A DNA stretch of 16,122 bases from NCBI GenBank assembly GCA_934621665.1, contig CAKTUT010000018.1, positions 1 to 16,122 on the forward strand. The letters are read 5' to 3'. Both the position numbers and the translations under genes were made by a program. The notes under the pieces were generated by a model. It ran no database searches, was not told where the DNA came from, and was given only the letters and a program-made list of their open reading frames with translations. Position 1 is the first letter of the stretch. Every line of letters begins with the position of its first letter. Source of the DNA: an uncultured Oscillospiraceae bacterium. Lineage in GTDB: Bacteria; Bacillota; Clostridia; Oscillospirales; Oscillospiraceae. Positions 13,247 to 16,122 of this stretch are shown one piece after another.

Positions 13247-13918
13247 ATGGCAATTCACGACGGACATCGCGAGCGGATGCGCCAGCAGCTGAAAACTAGC
13301 GGGATGGATTCGCTTTCTGATGTGCAGGTGCTGGAGGTGGCGCTGTACTATGCGCTGCCGCGCGGCGATACGAACGAGCTGGCGCACCGGCTGCTCTCGC
13401 GCTTTGGAACGCTGGCGAACGTGCTGGAAGCGCCGGAAAGCGAGCTTCTTGCCGTGGCGGGCATGGGGCCGCGCGCGGCGGAGCTATTGTCGATGTTCGT
13501 GCAGATGGAGCGGCGGCATCTTTTATGCCGCGCCGGGAGTGAGACCATTCTGAACACCACGCACAAGTGCGGCAATTATCTGCTGCCGTATTTTATCGGC
13601 GAACGTGAGGAAGTTGTTTATCTGCTCTGCCTTGACGCCAAATGCAAGGTCATTGACTGTACGCTTGTCCACCGCGGCGCGGTGAATATGGCGGCTATCT
13701 CCGTGCGTAAAATTGTCAAGCTTGCGCTCGCCACCAATGCCACTACCGTTGTCGTGGCGCACAACCACCCCAGCGGCATCGCGCTTCCAAGTGCGGAGGA
13801 TCGCGAGACGACAATGCGCCTGAAAAGCGCACTGGAGGCGGTGGACGTGCATCTGGCCGATCATATCATCGTGGCCGACGGCGATTTTGTGTCGCTGGCT
13901 GACGATGGGCTACTTTGA
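13247..13918 (+). CDS. radC: RadC family JAB-domain protein
   Basis: RadC proteins have an N-terminal helix-hairpin-helix-like region and a C-terminal JAMM/JAB metalloprotease-like domain. Their role is unsettled; the early assignment to DNA repair was withdrawn for the E. coli gene. Here 223 residues match the family's usual 220-230. The HhH-like part includes [15 protein letters not shown] (67-81). The JAMM motif is complete, [15 protein letters not shown] (171-185), with zinc ligands H172, H174 and D185 plus S176. AAAGGAGAG about 8 nt upstream supports the ATG. The uvrB start follows 17 nt after its stop codon, so both are probably in one transcript. The neighbour suggests a link to DNA metabolism, but this is weak evidence of function. 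Confidence 0.94.
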   Translation: MAIHDGHRERMRQQLKTSGMDSLSDVQVLEVALYYALPRGDTNELAHRLLSRFGTLANVLEAPESELLAVAGMGPRAAELLSMFVQMERRHLLCRAGSETILNTTHKCGNYLLPYFIGEREEVVYLLCLDAKCKVIDCTLVHRGAVNMAAISVRKIVKLALATNATTVVVAHNHPSGIALPSAEDRETTMRLKSALEAVDVHLADHIIVADGDFVSLADDGLL

Positions 13919-13935
13919 GCTTGGGAGGAACTGCA

Positions 13936-15900
13936 ATGGATTTTCAGCTTGTCTCGGAATATAAGCCAACCGGCGACCAGCCGCAGGCCATCAAGACGCT
14001 GGTGGACGGTGTGAACCTCGGCTTTGACGATCAGGTTCTGCTTGGCGTCACCGGCTCCGGCAAAACGTTTACCATGGCAAACGTCATCGCCCAGCTCAAC
14101 CGTCCCACGCTGGTACTGGCGCACAACAAGACACTGGCGGCACAGCTTTGCTCCGAGTTCCGAGAGTTTTTTCCGAACAACGCCGTGGAATATTTTGTCT
14201 CCTACTACGACTATTACCAGCCAGAGGCGTATATCCCGCACACGGACACCTATATTGAAAAGGATTCGGCCATCAACGACGAAATTGAGCGTCTGCGACA
14301 CAGCGCAACATCGTCTCTTGCCGAGCGGCGCGATGTGATTGTTGTCTCGTCTGTCTCATGTATCTACGGTCTGGGCGACCCGATTGATTATAAGAACATG
14401 GTCATTTCACTTCGTGCGGGTCAAGAGCAGGATCGCGATGCACTGATGCGCCGTCTGACGGACATCCGCTATGAGCGCAACGACATCAACTTCACGCGAA
14501 ACACCTATCGCGTGCGCGGCGACACAGTGGAAATCTACCCCGCCTACTGGATGGGGCGCGCCATTCGCGTGGAATTTTTTGGCGACGAAATTGACCGCAT
14601 CAGCGAGATTAACGCCGTGACCGGAATGCCGGAGCGTATCGTCAGCCACATCGCCATCTATCCGGCATCGCACTATGTGGCGTCAAAGGAAAAAATGGCG
14701 CGCGCCATGCACGACATTGAGGACGAGATGTGGCAGCGCGTGAAGTATTTTGAAGAGCACGACAAGCTTCTGGAGGCGCAGCGCATCCGTCAGCGGACGC
14801 AGTATGACCTTGAGATGCTGTCGGAAATCGGCTTTTGCACCGGCATTGAGAACTATTCCCGTGTAATTGCCGGACGCGCGCCCGGCACGCCGCCGACCAC
14901 GCTTCTGGACTACTTCCCGGAGGATTTCCTGCTGTTTGTGGATGAGAGCCACGTGACGCTTCCGCAGGTGCGCGCCATGTATAACGGCGACCGTGCCAGA
15001 AAGGAATCGCTGGTGGACTATGGCTTCCGCCTGCCGTCGGCGTTTGATAACCGGCCGCTGAAATTTGACGAGTTCGAAAAGAAAATTCATCAGGCAATTT
15101 TCGTCTCGGCTACACCTGGCGATTATGAGCGTGAGCATGCCGCGCAGATGGCAGAGCAGGTTATCCGGCCGACGGGCCTACTTGACCCGGAGGTCTTTAT
15201 CCGCCCGATTGAGGGTCAGATCGACGATCTGATCGGCGAGATCAACGCCACCACGGAAAAGGGCGAGCGGACGCTTGTCACCACGCTGACAAAGAAAATG
15301 GCCGAGGATCTGACCACATATCTGCAAACAAACGGCGTTCGTGTGCGCTATATGCACTCGGACATCGGCGCGATGGAGCGCATGGAGATCATCCGTGATC
15401 TGCGTATGGCAAAGTTCGATGTACTGGTGGGCATCAACCTGCTGCGCGAGGGTCTTGATCTGCCGGAGGTATCGTTGGTGGCGATTTTGGACGCGGACAA
15501 GGAGGGTTTCCTCCGGTCGGAGACGAGTCTGATCCAGACGATTGGCCGCGCCGCGCGAAACGCGTCAGGACGGGTGCTTATGTATGCCGACAAGATCACG
15601 CCCGCCATGCGCGCGGCTATCGACGAGACGGCGCGCCGCCGCTCGATTCAGGACGCGTACAACAAGGCGCATGGTATTGTGCCGAAGACGATTGTCAAGT
15701 CGGTGCGTGAGCTGTTGGAGATTTCGTCCTCGCCGGACGTGGAGCGCAAGGGCAGGGGCAACGTCAAGATGACGCGCAAGGAGCGCGAGCGCGAGATCGA
15801 AAAGCTGGAAAAGAAGATGCGCGAAGCGGCAAAGATGATGGAATACGAATACGCTGCCGTGCTGCGCGACGAGATTATCCGTCTGCGCGGCGAGGAATAA
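13936..15900 (+). CDS. uvrB: Excinuclease ABC subunit B
   Basis: UvrB is the damage-verifying helicase-like subunit of nucleotide excision repair and works with UvrA and UvrC, which are not in this window. The ATG at 13936 gives 654 residues, close to the usual 660, with GGGAGG 7 nt upstream. A TTG at 13915 would extend it by 7 residues into radC and through its own ribosome binding site. Motifs: [11 protein letters not shown] (9-19), Walker A GVTGSGKT (37-44), the beta-hairpin signature [12 protein letters not shown] (90-101) that clamps damaged DNA, DESH (336-339), and helicase motif VI within QTIGRAARN. The UVR domain that contacts UvrC is complete at the C-terminus (about 622-654). No LexA/DinR-type operator was seen in the short spacer before it. 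Confidence 0.98.
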   Translation: MDFQLVSEYKPTGDQPQAIKTLVDGVNLGFDDQVLLGVTGSGKTFTMANVIAQLNRPTLVLAHNKTLAAQLCSEFREFFPNNAVEYFVSYYDYYQPEAYIPHTDTYIEKDSAINDEIERLRHSATSSLAERRDVIVVSSVSCIYGLGDPIDYKNMVISLRAGQEQDRDALMRRLTDIRYERNDINFTRNTYRVRGDTVEIYPAYWMGRAIRVEFFGDEIDRISEINAVTGMPERIVSHIAIYPASHYVASKEKMARAMHDIEDEMWQRVKYFEEHDKLLEAQRIRQRTQYDLEMLSEIGFCTGIENYSRVIAGRAPGTPPTTLLDYFPEDFLLFVDESHVTLPQVRAMYNGDRARKESLVDYGFRLPSAFDNRPLKFDEFEKKIHQAIFVSATPGDYEREHAAQMAEQVIRPTGLLDPEVFIRPIEGQIDDLIGEINATTEKGERTLVTTLTKKMAEDLTTYLQTNGVRVRYMHSDIGAMERMEIIRDLRMAKFDVLVGINLLREGLDLPEVSLVAILDADKEGFLRSETSLIQTIGRAARNASGRVLMYADKITPAMRAAIDETARRRSIQDAYNKAHGIVPKTIVKSVRELLEISSSPDVERKGRGNVKMTRKEREREIEKLEKKMREAAKMMEYEYAAVLRDEIIRLRGEE

Positions 15901-15923
15901 GGAGAATACCTCCTGCGCTCCGT

Positions 15924-15951
15924 GTAGGGGCGGATGACTCTGTACGCCCGC
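15924..15951. repeat. GTAGGGGCGG-type palindromic intergenic repeat
   Basis: GTAGGGGCGGATG begins 23 nt after the uvrB stop codon. The stem GGGCG/CGCCC (15928-15932 with 15945-15949) encloses a 12-nt loop. CATTCATGC follows at 15962-15970, immediately before the next copy. Confidence 0.7.
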
Positions 15952-15971
15952 TGATATCCGGCATTCATGCA

Positions 15972-15998
15972 GTAGGGGCGGATGCCCACATCCGCCCG
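15972..15998. repeat. GTAGGGGCGG-type palindromic intergenic repeat
   Basis: GTA is followed by a perfect 9-bp stem GGGCGGATG/CATCCGCCC (15976-15984 with 15989-15997) with loop CCCA. It is the most regular of the three copies in the window. Confidence 0.75.
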
Positions 15999-16054
15999 GC
16001 AGAACAGACTGCTTGTTTGGAAAGCTACGGAAAATTCGCAGCATCTAATACTAT

Positions 16055-16102
16055 TTTCTGATTAAATTCTTTAATCAGAAAGGTTCCGCCTTTGGCGAAA
16101 CC
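16055..16102. other. Two adjacent hairpins at the right edge
   Basis: A 12-bp AT-rich stem (16055-16066 with 16070-16081, loop TTC) is followed directly by GGTTCCGCC-TTT-GGCGAAACC (16082-16102), which has one mismatch. The first could serve as a weak terminator for uvrB. No gene is visible between 15901 and the window end. Confidence 0.5.
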
Positions 16103-16122
16103 GATTCCGTGATTTTGATAAA

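Noticed and set aside
15901..16122. tRNA or other stable RNA gene after uvrB
   Set aside because: No cloverleaf or conserved T-loop sequence; the hairpins are repeats and a possible weak terminator.

Overview
The window reads as a chromosomal segment of a moderately GC-rich anaerobic Firmicute, most likely a clostridial gut-type lineage (Oscillospiraceae/Ruminococcaceae-like). The evidence is a Re-type citrate synthase, an Aquifex/anaerobe-type aconitase, a type III glutamine synthetase, a DegV protein beside a DUF1836 protein, and GTAGGGGCGG palindromic repeats between genes. This placement is inferred from gene families only. There are ten intact or edge-cut genes and one decayed gene. No tRNA, rRNA, CRISPR array, prophage or transposase gene was found.

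Region 1 (1-4886, + strand) is a tight operon: Re-citrate synthase (5' end outside the window), a GntR/FCD regulator, aconitase and isocitrate dehydrogenase. Together the enzymes convert oxaloacetate and acetyl-CoA to 2-oxoglutarate, the oxidative half of the TCA cycle used for glutamate synthesis. The regulator lies inside the operon, so it probably senses a carboxylate of this pathway.

Region 2 (4887-7173) has convergent and divergent genes. A 430-nt non-coding block with about eight consecutive hairpins separates isocitrate dehydrogenase from degV. DegV (-) and DUF1836 (+) share a compact divergent promoter region with two CTGTGCAC sites and a palindrome. A composite intergenic element of about 170 bp occurs twice in opposite orientation, at 4890-5063 and 7004-7172, each time between convergent genes.

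Region 3 (7174-10214) holds a small ferritin-like protein (-), the ribosome-associated GTPase TypA/BipA (+) with a clear promoter, and a 540-nt gap containing a frameshifted remnant of a MerR-family regulator.

Region 4 (10215-12533) is a type III glutamine synthetase (-) ending in a perfect 20-bp hairpin. It is divergent from a YfcE-type phosphodiesterase, and the shared region carries two copies of TTTTGCACGTTTT. Glutamine synthetase uses glutamate, so it follows metabolically from Region 1.

Region 5 (12534-16122, + strand) is the phosphodiesterase, RadC and UvrB, followed by non-coding sequence with two more GTAGGGGCGG repeats and two hairpins. RadC and UvrB are close enough to be co-transcribed.

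No clearly new multi-gene system is evident. The most unusual signals are the modular intergenic repeats, the regulator embedded in the 2-oxoglutarate operon, and the paired operator-like sites in two divergent promoter regions.
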